In this document: one piece after another, positions 36,013-46,205 of the stretch
Layout of the letters: each line of letters opens with the position of its first letter
Position numbering within the stretch: the first letter of the stretch is position 1
Assembly: GCF_009728995.1 (NCBI RefSeq)
Contig: NZ_VTZW01000010.1
Span: forward strand, 406,516 to 470,515
Direction: 5' to 3'
DNA: 64,000 nucleotides
From: Streptomonospora sp. PA3
Lineage (GTDB): Bacteria > Actinomycetota > Actinomycetes > Streptosporangiales > Streptosporangiaceae
The notes under the pieces: model-generated
What the model saw: the letters and a program-made list of their open reading frames with translations, nothing else
What the model was told of the DNA's origin: nothing
Databases searched by the model: none
Translations under genes and position numbers: made by a program

Positions 36013-37059
36013 GTGGACAACCGCTGGTGTTCGGCCGCCGCAGCGGCGGCGGCCCTGGCCCTTGCAGGCACGCTGACGGCCTGCTCCTCCGACGGCGGGC
36101 AGGAGGCCGCCCGCAAGCGCTTCTACGTCTCGCTCGGCGATTCGCTGGCCGTGGGCGTGCAGCCGCGGGCCGACGGCACGCCCGAGCAGACGTCGCAGGG
36201 CTACCCCGACGCGCTTTACCGCATCCTCTACGACCGCGACTCCACGCTCGCCCACAAGCGGCTGGGATGCGGCGGCGAGGACACCACATCGTTCGTCCAC
36301 GGCAACCTGGAGCGCTGCGCGGAGCGCTACGAGGAGGGCTCGCAGCTGGCCCAGGCCGAGCGGTTCCTCCGGCGCAACCGCGCGCACACGTCCCTGGTGA
36401 CGGTGGGAATCGGCGCCAACAACTTCACCGGCTGCGTCCTCGACGGGGCGCAGGGCACCGATGGCGCGCAGGAGTCCGACGGGGAGGGCTCCGGCCACGG
36501 CGACTCGGACGCCGCCTCCGGGAGCGGGCCCGAGCCGGCGCAGCGCCTGGAGGTGGACCGCGAGTGCGTCGACAAGGGCATGCGGCGCCTCCGCGCGGAG
36601 ATGCCGGTCATCGCCGCGCGGCTGCGCGACGCGGCAGGCCCCGACGTGCAGATCATCGGCATGAATTACTACAACCCCTTCCTGGCGGCCCTGCTGCTGG
36701 AGGACGGCGCCGCCGGCGGCGGGTCGCCGGGCGAGGGCGCGCAGAGCGGCGGGGAATCGGGCGGCGGCGGCGCGCAAAGCGAGCTGGTCGACTACGCCAC
36801 GGGCGTCTTCACCGAGATGAACGCGGTCATCACCGAGTCCTACACCGAGGCCGGCATCGACGTCGCCGACGTGGCCGAGGCGTTCCAGTCCTCCGACTCC
36901 GAGGTCCCCGAGGACAGCGAAACCGGCATGCCGACCAATGTCCAGCGCATCTGCGACTACACCTGGATGTGCAACACCGCCCGCGGCCCCGACATCCACA
37001 CCAACCAGGCGGGCGCCACCGAAATCGCCGAGACCTTCGCCGAACAGGTGAAGGCCTAG
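36013..37059 (+). CDS. Secreted SGNH/GDSL-family hydrolase, lipoprotein
   Basis: The signal peptide ends in a lipobox (AGTLTAC, Cys near residue 25), so the protein is anchored outside the membrane. SGNH motifs are YVSLGDSLAVG (catalytic Ser), VTVGIGANNF (block III Asn) and GPDIHTNQAG (block V Asp-x-x-His). The middle holds two low-complexity Gly/Ser/Glu insertions. Cys pairs around RLGCGG / RCAERY and RICDYTWMC suggest disulfides. I start at GTG 36013, which has GGAG eight bases upstream and gives a compact signal peptide; this makes 348 residues. Substrate unknown, likely an ester or lipid. Confidence 0.85.
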   Translation: MDNRWCSAAAAAAALALAGTLTACSSDGGQEAARKRFYVSLGDSLAVGVQPRADGTPEQTSQGYPDALYRILYDRDSTLAHKRLGCGGEDTTSFVHGNLERCAERYEEGSQLAQAERFLRRNRAHTSLVTVGIGANNFTGCVLDGAQGTDGAQESDGEGSGHGDSDAASGSGPEPAQRLEVDRECVDKGMRRLRAEMPVIAARLRDAAGPDVQIIGMNYYNPFLAALLLEDGAAGGGSPGEGAQSGGESGGGGAQSELVDYATGVFTEMNAVITESYTEAGIDVADVAEAFQSSDSEVPEDSETGMPTNVQRICDYTWMCNTARGPDIHTNQAGATEIAETFAEQVKA

Positions 37060-37658
37060 CGCCGACCGGAAAGCCGCGGCGGCGAGGCGCAGGTTCCTGC
37101 CCCGGCCGGCGTCCCTCCGGGCGCTCCGGCCTTCTCGGACACGGCGCGGGCGAGGATCAGGCCGCGGGCCCGGCCGCCCTTTGGCCCACTCCGCACACCA
37201 TCGCGCCCGCGAGGTCGCGGACCGCTACCGGGTCGATCCGGTCGGCGGGTCGGGCGAGGAGGGCGAACAGCGCGCCGTTGTAGAGGGCGCTCACCGTCGG
37301 GACGCCGGACCGCGGCACCGGCGTGCCCTTCGCGATGCGCAGCCGCCGGCGGGAAGCCGATGCCGGCTCCTGCCTCGACCTCGGCTGCGACCTGGCCGAA
37401 CTCTGCGGAGGGGACTGCCACGAGGGCGTCCCCCGCACCCGGCACGACTGCTGCGATCCGGAGAACGACCACGATCCGGCCGACTGTTCCGGCGCTTCGG
37501 TCATCGCCGGCAACGACAGCGACCTGCTCTCCTTGGGGCGGCGTCGGGGGGGGAAGGGCAGAGCCATCTTGTCGCCCGCCGAATTCACCAAACGGGCCGA
37601 AGTCGCGGTGCGGAGACCGTAAGCCGCTGCGCTCTCGGGCCGCCGGGCCGGCTCCGGA
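37060..37658. other. Region without a convincing gene, possible decayed coding DNA
   Basis: About 600 bases between the SGNH hydrolase and the ABC-F gene. Several open frames exist on both strands, but none keeps one frame with a family pattern. On the minus strand SWSFSGSQQSC and, in a neighbouring frame, ALVAVPSAEFGQVAAEVEAG together faintly recall a DUF397 protein split by a frameshift. I do not annotate a gene. Confidence 0.3.
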
Positions 37659-39443
<1,785 letters not shown>

Positions 39444-39536
39444 CGTGCAATCCATTGTGGTGGCCCGCGGAGGCTGCCGCGACCAGTGTCCACAGCGGCC
39501 GGGCCGGCCCCGCCCCCGTCCGGGCGGGGCCGGGGA

Positions 39537-40493
39537 TCACACGAGGAAGAAGTCGCGCGCCCGGGCGGCGATGCCCGCGGTGTCCAGCCCGTGGGCGCGG
39601 TCGTGGTCGGCTGGGGTTCCGTAGCCGCGCACCTCGGTGTCCCGGCGCACGCCGAGCGAGCACTGGCGGTGGCGGCGGTCGCCCAGCGCCGCGGCGACCT
39701 CGTGCGCCGAGGTCCCTTCCAGGTAGGGCTCGACCACGAGCACGTCGGCCTGTCCGGCCCCCGCCGCCAGCCGGCTCAGCCCGTCGCGGTCGAACGGGCG
39801 CACGGTGGCGGCGTAGGCGACGGTCACGTCGAGGTCCGCGGTGGCGGCCAGCACCCGGTCCAGCATGGGGCCGACGGCGACCACCACGCCGCTGGAGCGC
39901 CCCGACCCCGACCGGACGATCTCCAGCCCCGGCCCGACCGGCCGGGCGGCGGCGTTGCCGCGCTCGCTGAGCCGGATGTAGACGTTGCCGTCCTGGCGCA
40001 GCGCCGAATCCAGCAGCGGTACGACCTCGGCGGCGTGGCCGGGCACGTGCACGGTCCAGTCGGGCAGCGAGTCCAGCACCGCGACGTCGCCGGGCGCCAT
40101 GTGGGTGCGGCCGTAGTAGGAGCCGTCGTAGGAGGCTCCGGAGCTGACCAGCACCGCACCCGCCCCCTGGTGGCCGAGGTCGAGCTTGACCTGCTCGAAG
40201 GGGCGCTCGACGAGGAACGGCGCGAAGGTGTGGACGACGGGGCGCATGCCGGTCAGCGCCAGGCCTCCGGCCACCCCGATCATCAGCTGCTCGCGGATGC
40301 CGAGGTTGACGACGCGGTCGGGGTGGCGCCGGGCGGCCGCCGCGAAGCGGTCCGAGGAGATGTCGGCCAGCACGACGGCCAACCGCGGATCGGCGTCCAG
40401 AGCGGCGCTGACGTGGTCGGTGAACGTCTCGCGCATCGGCTGCGCGACCACGGGCGCGGCCTGCTCAATCGGTGCGGCGGTCATGGCGGTCAT
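39537..40493 (-). CDS. Transketolase, C-terminal subunit (split enzyme)
   Basis: A 318-residue protein covering the pyrimidine-binding and C-terminal domains of transketolase. Examples are LAVVLADISSDRF, RVVNLGIREQLMIGVAGGLALTGMRPVVHTF (Glu of the TPP activation site in the REQ segment), and VEPYLEGTSAHEVAAAL. It needs the N-terminal partner encoded immediately upstream; its ATG overlaps that gene's stop (ATGA). Split transketolases occur in archaea, in DXS-like clades and in some natural-product loci, so the sugar substrate is uncertain. Confidence 0.88.
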   Translation of the reverse strand: MTAMTAAPIEQAAPVVAQPMRETFTDHVSAALDADPRLAVVLADISSDRFAAAARRHPDRVVNLGIREQLMIGVAGGLALTGMRPVVHTFAPFLVERPFEQVKLDLGHQGAGAVLVSSGASYDGSYYGRTHMAPGDVAVLDSLPDWTVHVPGHAAEVVPLLDSALRQDGNVYIRLSERGNAAARPVGPGLEIVRSGSGRSSGVVVAVGPMLDRVLAATADLDVTVAYAATVRPFDRDGLSRLAAGAGQADVLVVEPYLEGTSAHEVAAALGDRRHRQCSLGVRRDTEVRGYGTPADHDRAHGLDTAGIAARARDFFLV

Positions 40494-41185
40494 CCCTTCG
40501 GGCGGACGCGGGCGACCACGGCGAGCGGCCGCCCGGGGTGCGGGTCGGTGAGTGCGTCGTAGAGGGCGGGCTGGTCGCGGCCGGGCGCGGAACGGGCCTC
40601 CCAGCCCTCCTGGGCGAAGCGTCCGCCGATCCCGCCGGGCCATCCGTGGGTGGCGGAATCGTTGTCGACGACGACGGCGGTGAGGTTGTCCAGGCCCAGG
40701 CGGCCCGCGGCGGCGATTGCCTCGTGGTTGCTGCCCTCGTCGAGTTCGCCGTCGCCCAGGAGCACGAACACGCGCGGGCGGGTGCGGCCCTGGGCGCGCA
40801 ACCCCATTGCCGTGCCCACGCCCAGGCCCAGGCCGTGGCCGAGCGACCCGCTGCTGATCTCCACGCCGGGAACCAGCACCCGGTCGGGGTGGTGGCCCAG
40901 CGGTGAGTCGAACTCGGCCCAGTTCCGCAGGGTCGCCAGGTCGATGAATCCCTTCGCGGCCAGCACGGCGTAGTAGGGCATCGGGCCGTGCCCCTTGGAC
41001 AGCAGGAACCTGTCGCGGTCGGGGTCGTCGGCGGTCTCGGGAGAGACGTCGAGGACCCGGTCGTAGAGGACCCACAGCACCTCGCGGGTCGACTCGGCCG
41101 CGATCTGGTGCTTCTCGTCCCCGGTCATGAGCCCGATCAAAGCGGGCAGGTCGGCGTATCTGGTCAGTGGCGGTGCTGTCGTCAT
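40490..41185 (-). CDS. Transketolase, N-terminal subunit (split enzyme)
   Basis: A 231-residue thiamine-diphosphate-binding half: FLLSKGHGPMPYYAVLAAKGF, SPLGHHPDRVLVPGVEISSGSLGHGLGLGVG and the TPP motif VFVLLGDGELDEGSNHEAI...NLTAVVVDND. I start at ATG 41185 (GAGG nine bases upstream). The upstream ATG at 41206 lies inside the predicted operator. It is co-translated with the C-terminal half. A MerR-type promoter lies directly upstream, so expression may respond to redox or a small inducer. Confidence 0.88.
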   Translation of the reverse strand: MTTAPPLTRYADLPALIGLMTGDEKHQIAAESTREVLWVLYDRVLDVSPETADDPDRDRFLLSKGHGPMPYYAVLAAKGFIDLATLRNWAEFDSPLGHHPDRVLVPGVEISSGSLGHGLGLGVGTAMGLRAQGRTRPRVFVLLGDGELDEGSNHEAIAAAGRLGLDNLTAVVVDNDSATHGWPGGIGGRFAQEGWEARSAPGRDQPALYDALTDPHPGRPLAVVARVRPKG

Positions 41186-41199
41186 GGCCCAAGCCTCAT

Positions 41200-41222
41200 A
41201 CTTCAACCGAAGTTGAGGTCAA
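41200..41222 (-). promoter_or_regulatory. MerR/SoxR-type operator-promoter of the split transketolase
   Basis: Inverted repeat ACTTCAAC-CGAA-GTTGAGGT (7 of 8 arm positions). On the minus strand it starts with a perfect -35, TTGACC, embedded in the repeat, the layout of MerR-family activator promoters (TTGACCTCAAC...). The -10 is not clear. No merR-like gene is in the window. Confidence 0.6.
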
Positions 41223-41252
41223 TACCCCGCCGGCCCGGACCCAAGAGGCGCA

Positions 41253-41370
41253 GCGCCCTCTGGACCGACGAGCCCGCGGAGCGAGCCCTGAGCGGGTGTG
41301 CGGGGTGCGGCGCCGTCTGGACTGACGAGCGAGGAGCGAGGCCCTGAGCGGGCCGGCGCCCCGCACACCC
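41253..41370. repeat. Pair of 44-bp imperfect direct repeats with overlapping inverted repeats
   Basis: Copy 1 at 41253-41296 and copy 2 at 41310-41352 share the frame CTCTGGACCGACGAGC ... GGAGCGAG..CCCTGAGCGGG with few changes. GGGTGTGCGGGG at 41294-41305 is repeated inverted at 41359-41370. The block fills the gap between the divergently placed ends of the transketolase promoter and ispE. It may act as a terminator for neither gene, because both flanking genes read leftward; its role is unknown. Confidence 0.6.
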
Positions 41371-41434
41371 GCCGATAGCACGCATGTGACATGCCGCACT
41401 CCCCCGCTACCAGGCCGCGGGGGCCCCGGCGGGC

Positions 41435-42373
41435 TCAGAGGACGGTCGCGCCCGGGACCTCCCCGTGGGCGGTGACGGTCTCGGCGCAGTCGGGCGCCGT
41501 CCGCACCGCGGCCGCCACATGCTCGGCGTGCTCGGCGGACTCGGCCAGGAACGCGCACGTCGGTCCGGAACCGGAGACGAAGGCCCCCAGCGCCCCCGCG
41601 GCACGCCCGGCCTCCAGGGTCTCGGCGAGCACCGGGCGCAGCGCCAGAGCGGCCGGCTGGAGGTCGTTGCTCAGCGCGGCCCCGACGGCGCGGGCGTCGC
41701 CCTCGGCCAGCGCCGCCATCAGCGCGGGATCGCCCTGGGGTTCGGGCGCGTCGGGCCGCAGGCGGTCGTAGGCGGCGAAGACCTCGGGGGTGGACAGCCC
41801 GCCCTCCGACAGGGCGAAGACCCAGTGCAGCCGTGCCGAGCAGCGCGCCGGGTTCAGCACCTCGCCGCGACCGGTACCCACCGCTGTGCCCCCGATCAGC
41901 GGAAAGGCCACGTCGCTGCCCAGCCTGGCGGCCGGATCCAGCAGCGCTGCGCGGTCCAGTCCGCTGCCCCAGAAGGCGTTGCAGGCCACCAGCGCCGCAG
42001 CGGCGTCCGCACTGCCCCCGGCCATCCCCCCGGCGACGGGGATGGCCTTGCGCAGGTGCAGGTGCACCGGCGTCTGCGCTCCGGTTTCGCGGGCGAGCAG
42101 ATCGGCGGCGCGCCAGGCGAGGTTCGAGGAGTCCAGCGGCACCCGGGCCAGGTGGGAGGCCAGGCCGCCGCCGCTCGCGTCCTCCGCGGTGAGGCCCGCC
42201 GCGCCCCCTGTTGCGCGCGTCCGCGCGCCGGTGACGGTAACCTCGTCGAACAGCGCTACTGCGTGGAAGACATTGACCAGATCGTGGTATCCATCTTCGC
42301 GCGCCGGCCCCACCGCCAGCTGGAGGTTCACCTTCGCGGGGACCCGAACGGTCACGGCGGTCGTAGTGGTCAC
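41435..42373 (-). CDS. ispE: 4-diphosphocytidyl-2-C-methyl-D-erythritol kinase
   Basis: GHMP-family kinase of the non-mevalonate isoprenoid pathway. The 312 residues include VTVRVPAKVNLQLAVGPAREDGYHDLVNVFHAV at the N-terminus. The glycine-rich ATP loop is IPVAGGMAGGSADAAAALVACN, and GSDVAFPLIGGTAVGTGRG and FVSGSGPTCAFL follow. GTG start at 42373 with AGGA just upstream. In actinobacteria ispE normally follows ksgA; here a kinase gene on the opposite strand separates them. Confidence 0.93.
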   Translation of the reverse strand: MTTTTAVTVRVPAKVNLQLAVGPAREDGYHDLVNVFHAVALFDEVTVTGARTRATGGAAGLTAEDASGGGLASHLARVPLDSSNLAWRAADLLARETGAQTPVHLHLRKAIPVAGGMAGGSADAAAALVACNAFWGSGLDRAALLDPAARLGSDVAFPLIGGTAVGTGRGEVLNPARCSARLHWVFALSEGGLSTPEVFAAYDRLRPDAPEPQGDPALMAALAEGDARAVGAALSNDLQPAALALRPVLAETLEAGRAAGALGAFVSGSGPTCAFLAESAEHAEHVAAAVRTAPDCAETVTAHGEVPGATVL

Positions 42374-42604
42374 GAGTCCTAGATCGTAGAGGAACCCCCG
42401 CTCCTGTGAACCGCCGTCACGCGAACGCCCCTGCGCTCGGTGCGGCCGGCTGACGGCGGTGGGCGGCTTGTCGGCGGTCTCACGCCCCTGCCGGGGTCCC
42501 GGCTGTCCGGATGCGGGCGCCGTGGCCTGCCCGGGTGGGTATCCGGGCTCGATCACCGCTACCTTGGGGCCAGGCGGAGTTAGGACACCGTCGGGGAGGG
42601 TCGC

Positions 42605-44623
42605 TTGCCGTCGGATGGGCTCCCGAAGAACCTGGAACCGTTGGCTGCCGGAGATCCGGCGACCATCGGGCCCTATGTGCTGGCCGGTCGCCTGGGCAGC
42701 GGTGGAATGGGGACGGTCTATCTCGGCCGTACCCCCGAGAAGGGTGCCCAAGTCGCGATCAAGGTCATCCGGCCCGAGCTCGCCTTCGACGAACCCACCC
42801 GGGCCCGCTTCCGCGACGAGATGGAGAACGCCCGCAGGGTCGCCTCCTTCTGCACCGCGAAGGTGCTCGACCACGGGACCTTCGAGGGCCGCCCCTACAT
42901 GGTCACCGAGTACATCGCGGGCACGGCGCTGGCCGAGCACGTCTCCGAGAACGGCCCCCTGGACTCCAGCACCCTGCACGGCTTCGCGCTCGGCGTCGCC
43001 GCCGCGCTGGCGGCCATCCACCGCACCGGCCTGGTGCACCGCGACCTCAAGCCGGCCAACGTGCTGCTCTCGCTGTCGGGGCCGCGGGTCATCGACTTCG
43101 GCATCGCGCGGGCGATGAACACCGCCACCAACCACACCCAGACCGGCATCGTCATGGGCAGCCCCGGGTGGATGGCGCCGGAGCAGCTGCTGGAGGAGAA
43201 GGTCACCACCTCCGCCGACATCTTCGCCTGGGGATGCCTGGTGGCGTTCGCGGGCAGCGGCGTCCACCCTTTCGGCAACGGCGACGCCATGACCCTGGGC
43301 AAGCGCGTGCTGTTCGCCGAGCCGCAGATCGGCGACCTCGACAGCCCGCTGGACCGGCTGGTCGCCCAAGCGCTGGCCAAGGAGCCCGACCGCCGCCCCA
43401 AGGCCCAGGACCTGCTCTTGGAGCTGGCCGGCGGCGAGGAGGTCTCCACCGGCGGCGGCGACGCCAACGAGATGGTCAGCCACGCGCTGCACAACTCCTG
43501 GCGGCCCAACCTCCCGCCGATGGCCCCCATGCCCCCGCCCGGCCCGCCGCCCAATCCGCACCAGACCGCCACGGGGATGCCGCATCCGGCTCCGCCCGCC
43601 CCTCCCGGCCCGTTGCGCGGCGGCGGACCTCCCGGGCAGCAGCACTACGGGCCGCCCCAGCCGGCCCCCATGCCCGCTCAGCCCGCCCACCACAGCCAGC
43701 CCATGCCGCGTCCGGCGGGCATCGGGCCCCAGGGCGGCCAGGCCTACCAGGGCGCTCCGGCGCCGCAGGGCCCTCCCGGCCCTCCGCAGGGCCAGGGCGG
43801 ACCGCCCGCCCCGCAGCAGCACCAGGCACCGCAGGGGCCGCCGGGAGGGCAAGCACGCCACACCGGCGAGTTCCCGGCGGTCTCGCCGCAGCAGACCGGC
43901 CCCATCCCCCAGGTGCCGCCCGGACCCGACCAGAGCGGCCAGAACCCGCCGCCCCGCGCGCAGCCCTACGTGCCGCCCGCGTCGCTGCCGCCGCACCGGC
44001 CGATGCAGCCGGGCAGGCGCAAGCGCTGGGTGGCGATCACCGCGGTGGCCGCCGTCATCCTCGCGCTGCTGCTGTTCACCACGCTCACCCTGCTGGGTGT
44101 GCAGAACCTGATCTGGCCGGGCGCGGCCGAGGGCTCCGACGGCGGCGGCGAGACCGGCGGCGGTTCCGGCGACAAGGGCGCCGAAGCCGCGCCCGGCGGC
44201 TCCGAAGGCCAGAAGTCCGAGGAGACCGCCGCCCCCGGCACCGCCCAGGACAGCCGCATGGTGTTCAAGGTGCGCGAGTACGAGTGCTCGCCCGACGTCG
44301 AGGGACGCTCGACCGCCCTCCACGGCACCTACTGCGTCTTCGCGCTGAGCGTGCAGAACATCAGCGCCGACCGCATCACGCTCGAACACGACGAGCAGCG
44401 GCTGGCACTGGGCGAGCAGGAGTTCCTGTCGGCGTCGGAGCCCTCGGTCACCGAGAGCCAGGCGCCGCTGTGGCGCTCGATCCCCGCCGGGGAGCAGGCC
44501 GAGGGCCAGCTGGTGTTCCTCGTGGCCGACGAGGCCGAGGCCCGGTCCGGCGCGCTGCACCTCAGCAGCGGAGGCGGCTCCCCCGCCGTCATCGAGGTCG
44601 CCGACATCGCCGCGGCGGGCTGA
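42605..44623 (+). CDS. Membrane-anchored Ser/Thr protein kinase with Pro-rich linker and extracellular domain
   Basis: A 672-residue eukaryotic-type kinase. The catalytic domain is in residues 20-275: glycine loop LGSGGMGTVYLG (30-41), catalytic Lys53 in VAIKVI, HRDLKPANVLL (145-155) and DFG at 164-166. MAPEQLL is also present. Residues 290-470 are Pro/Gly/Gln-rich and disordered. One membrane helix follows at about 475-500 (WVAITAVAAVILALLLFTTL). The C-terminal 170 residues are extracellular, with an Ig-like/DUF4352-like pattern (YCVFALSVQNISADRITLEHDEQRL); there are no PASTA repeats. TTG start with GGAGGG five bases upstream. It is inserted between ksgA and ispE; the ligand is unknown. Confidence 0.9.
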   Translation: MPSDGLPKNLEPLAAGDPATIGPYVLAGRLGSGGMGTVYLGRTPEKGAQVAIKVIRPELAFDEPTRARFRDEMENARRVASFCTAKVLDHGTFEGRPYMVTEYIAGTALAEHVSENGPLDSSTLHGFALGVAAALAAIHRTGLVHRDLKPANVLLSLSGPRVIDFGIARAMNTATNHTQTGIVMGSPGWMAPEQLLEEKVTTSADIFAWGCLVAFAGSGVHPFGNGDAMTLGKRVLFAEPQIGDLDSPLDRLVAQALAKEPDRRPKAQDLLLELAGGEEVSTGGGDANEMVSHALHNSWRPNLPPMAPMPPPGPPPNPHQTATGMPHPAPPAPPGPLRGGGPPGQQHYGPPQPAPMPAQPAHHSQPMPRPAGIGPQGGQAYQGAPAPQGPPGPPQGQGGPPAPQQHQAPQGPPGGQARHTGEFPAVSPQQTGPIPQVPPGPDQSGQNPPPRAQPYVPPASLPPHRPMQPGRRKRWVAITAVAAVILALLLFTTLTLLGVQNLIWPGAAEGSDGGGETGGGSGDKGAEAAPGGSEGQKSEETAAPGTAQDSRMVFKVREYECSPDVEGRSTALHGTYCVFALSVQNISADRITLEHDEQRLALGEQEFLSASEPSVTESQAPLWRSIPAGEQAEGQLVFLVADEAEARSGALHLSSGGGSPAVIEVADIAAAG

Positions 44624-44697
44624 GGCGCCCGGCGCGCTCGCCGGTACCCGGGGATCGGTGCCCTCGCAGCCCTGGCTCGGCGCCCCGGTCCCGGCCG

Positions 44698-45630
44698 CTA
44701 CCGCGGCGGGTCCGCGGCGCGGTCGGCGTGGGCGGCGATCCGGGTGAAGGCGGCGATGTCGAGCGACTCCCCGCGCGCGCTCGGGTCGATCCCGGCGGCC
44801 CGCAGCACGCGCTCGGCCGCCGGCGCCGATCCCGCCCACCCGGCCAGGGCGGCGCGCAACGTCTTGCGCCGCTGGGCGAAGGCGGCGTCGACGACGGTGA
44901 ACACCGCGCGGCGGTCGGGGCGCGCGGATTCGGCACCGGCGGGACCGGGGCCTGTGGAGGCACCGGGCGGCGCGCTCCTGCGGTGCAGCGCGACGAGCCC
45001 CGAGTCGACGTTGGGGGCGGGCCAGAACACGTTGCGGCCCACCGATCCGGCCCTGCGCACCTCGGCGTACCAGGCCGCCTTGGCCGAGGGCGCTCCGTAG
45101 GTGCGGCTGCCCGGCCCGGCCGCGAGCCGGTCGGCGACCTCGGCCTGGACCATGACCAGGCCGCGGCGCAGGCTCGGTAGCAGCTCCAGCAGGTGCAGCA
45201 GCACCGGAACGGCGACGTTGTAGGGCAGGTTGGCCACCAGCGCCGTGGGTGCGGGTCCGGGGATCTCGGTGATGCGCATGGCGTCGGCGGCGACGACCCG
45301 CAGCCGGTCGGCGCGGGCGGGGGCGAACTCGGCGACCGTGTCCGGCAGCACCTCGGCCAGGCGCGGGTCGATCTCGACGGCGGTGACAGCGCGCACGTGC
45401 GGCAGCAGCGCGAGCGTCAGCGAGCCCAGACCGGGACCGACCTCCAGCACGACGTCGTCGGCGCCGACCTCGGCGGTGCGCACGATGCGCCGTACGGTTC
45501 CGGCGTCGATGACGAAGTTCTGGCCGAGCGTCTTGGTCGGCCGTATCCCGGTGCGCTCGGCCAGCCGCCGTACGTCGGCAGGGGTGAGCAGGCGAGCGTC
45601 GCCGGAGGGAGCGGATTCGGTCACCCGCAT
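44698..45630 (-). CDS. rsmA: 16S rRNA (adenine1518-N6/adenine1519-N6)-dimethyltransferase
   Basis: KsgA/RsmA dimethylates two adjacent adenines near the 3' end of 16S rRNA. Motifs are [24 protein letters not shown]-binding [26 protein letters not shown], and the catalytic [17 protein letters not shown]. The C-terminal domain starts near [15 protein letters not shown] use ATG 45630; another ATG lies one codon upstream, and neither has a good RBS. It belongs to the conserved tatD-rpfB-ksgA-ispE series, separated from rpfB by repeat copy A. Confidence 0.94.
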   Translation of the reverse strand: MRVTESAPSGDARLLTPADVRRLAERTGIRPTKTLGQNFVIDAGTVRRIVRTAEVGADDVVLEVGPGLGSLTLALLPHVRAVTAVEIDPRLAEVLPDTVAEFAPARADRLRVVAADAMRITEIPGPAPTALVANLPYNVAVPVLLHLLELLPSLRRGLVMVQAEVADRLAAGPGSRTYGAPSAKAAWYAEVRRAGSVGRNVFWPAPNVDSGLVALHRRSAPPGASTGPGPAGAESARPDRRAVFTVVDAAFAQRRKTLRAALAGWAGSAPAAERVLRAAGIDPSARGESLDIAAFTRIAAHADRAADPPR

Positions 45631-45814
45631 CATTGTGCCAGCACGGTCGCACCGTAGGCGGGTGCGGAGTGCCCGATGGCTGGGCATGCCGGCATGGCAT
45701 GCGGCAAGGGCGGCGACGGCGGCGCGGGGTCGGCCCGTGCCCAGCGGTTCGCGGGCCCGCCCCGCCGCCCCGGCCGAACCCACCAGGGGCCGGCCGGGGC
45801 GGCATCGCCCTTAC

Positions 45815-46201
45815 GTCCTGTTTAAGAAGTCGGTCACCACAGGAGGTCGCGGCGATGGGGCTGGTTGCGCGAATCCCACCCGTCACCCGCCACCGCCCCT
45901 AACGGAGGCGCTGCGCGCCACGAGCCCATCGTGCCCGTCACCCGCCACCGCCCCTAACGGAGGCGCTGCGCGCCACGCATCTATTCAGAGCCGGCTTGCC
46001 GCCGAGCGCACGGCGCACCTTTGCGCCGGAGGCCCGCCACCGGTGGTGCGGCTCCACCTGGGAAGAACTGCGTGCGCTCGGCGGCAAGCTGCGTCCGCGC
46101 TTCGCGAGGCGCGCCCATTGCCGCAACTCGGTGGTGGCGGCTTCCCTGCGGTTCCCGGTGGGTTCCTGGAAAGCGGCGCCCCCGCCATTCTTAAACACGA
46201 C
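45815..46201. repeat. MITE-like repeat element, copy A (387 bp)
   Basis: Ends are inverted repeats: GTCCTGTTTAAGAA at the left, and GTCGTGTTTAAGAA read inward from the right (13 of 14). Longer inner arms also match inverted (around GAGGTCGCGGCGATGGG on the left and CCCATTGCCGCAACTC on the right). Inside are two identical 44-bp units (45879-45922 and 45934-45977) separated by 11 bp, plus several smaller dyads. No ORF fits a transposase. Its right end is 4 bp from the rpfB stop. Copy B has the same core in the opposite orientation. Confidence 0.8.
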
Positions 46202-46205
46202 CTAG

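Noticed and set aside
41435-45886. A 1483-codon open frame on the minus strand
   Set aside because: It is an artefact of high GC content: the real coding parts are ispE and rsmA in different frames and the kinase on the opposite strand, which all show family motifs.
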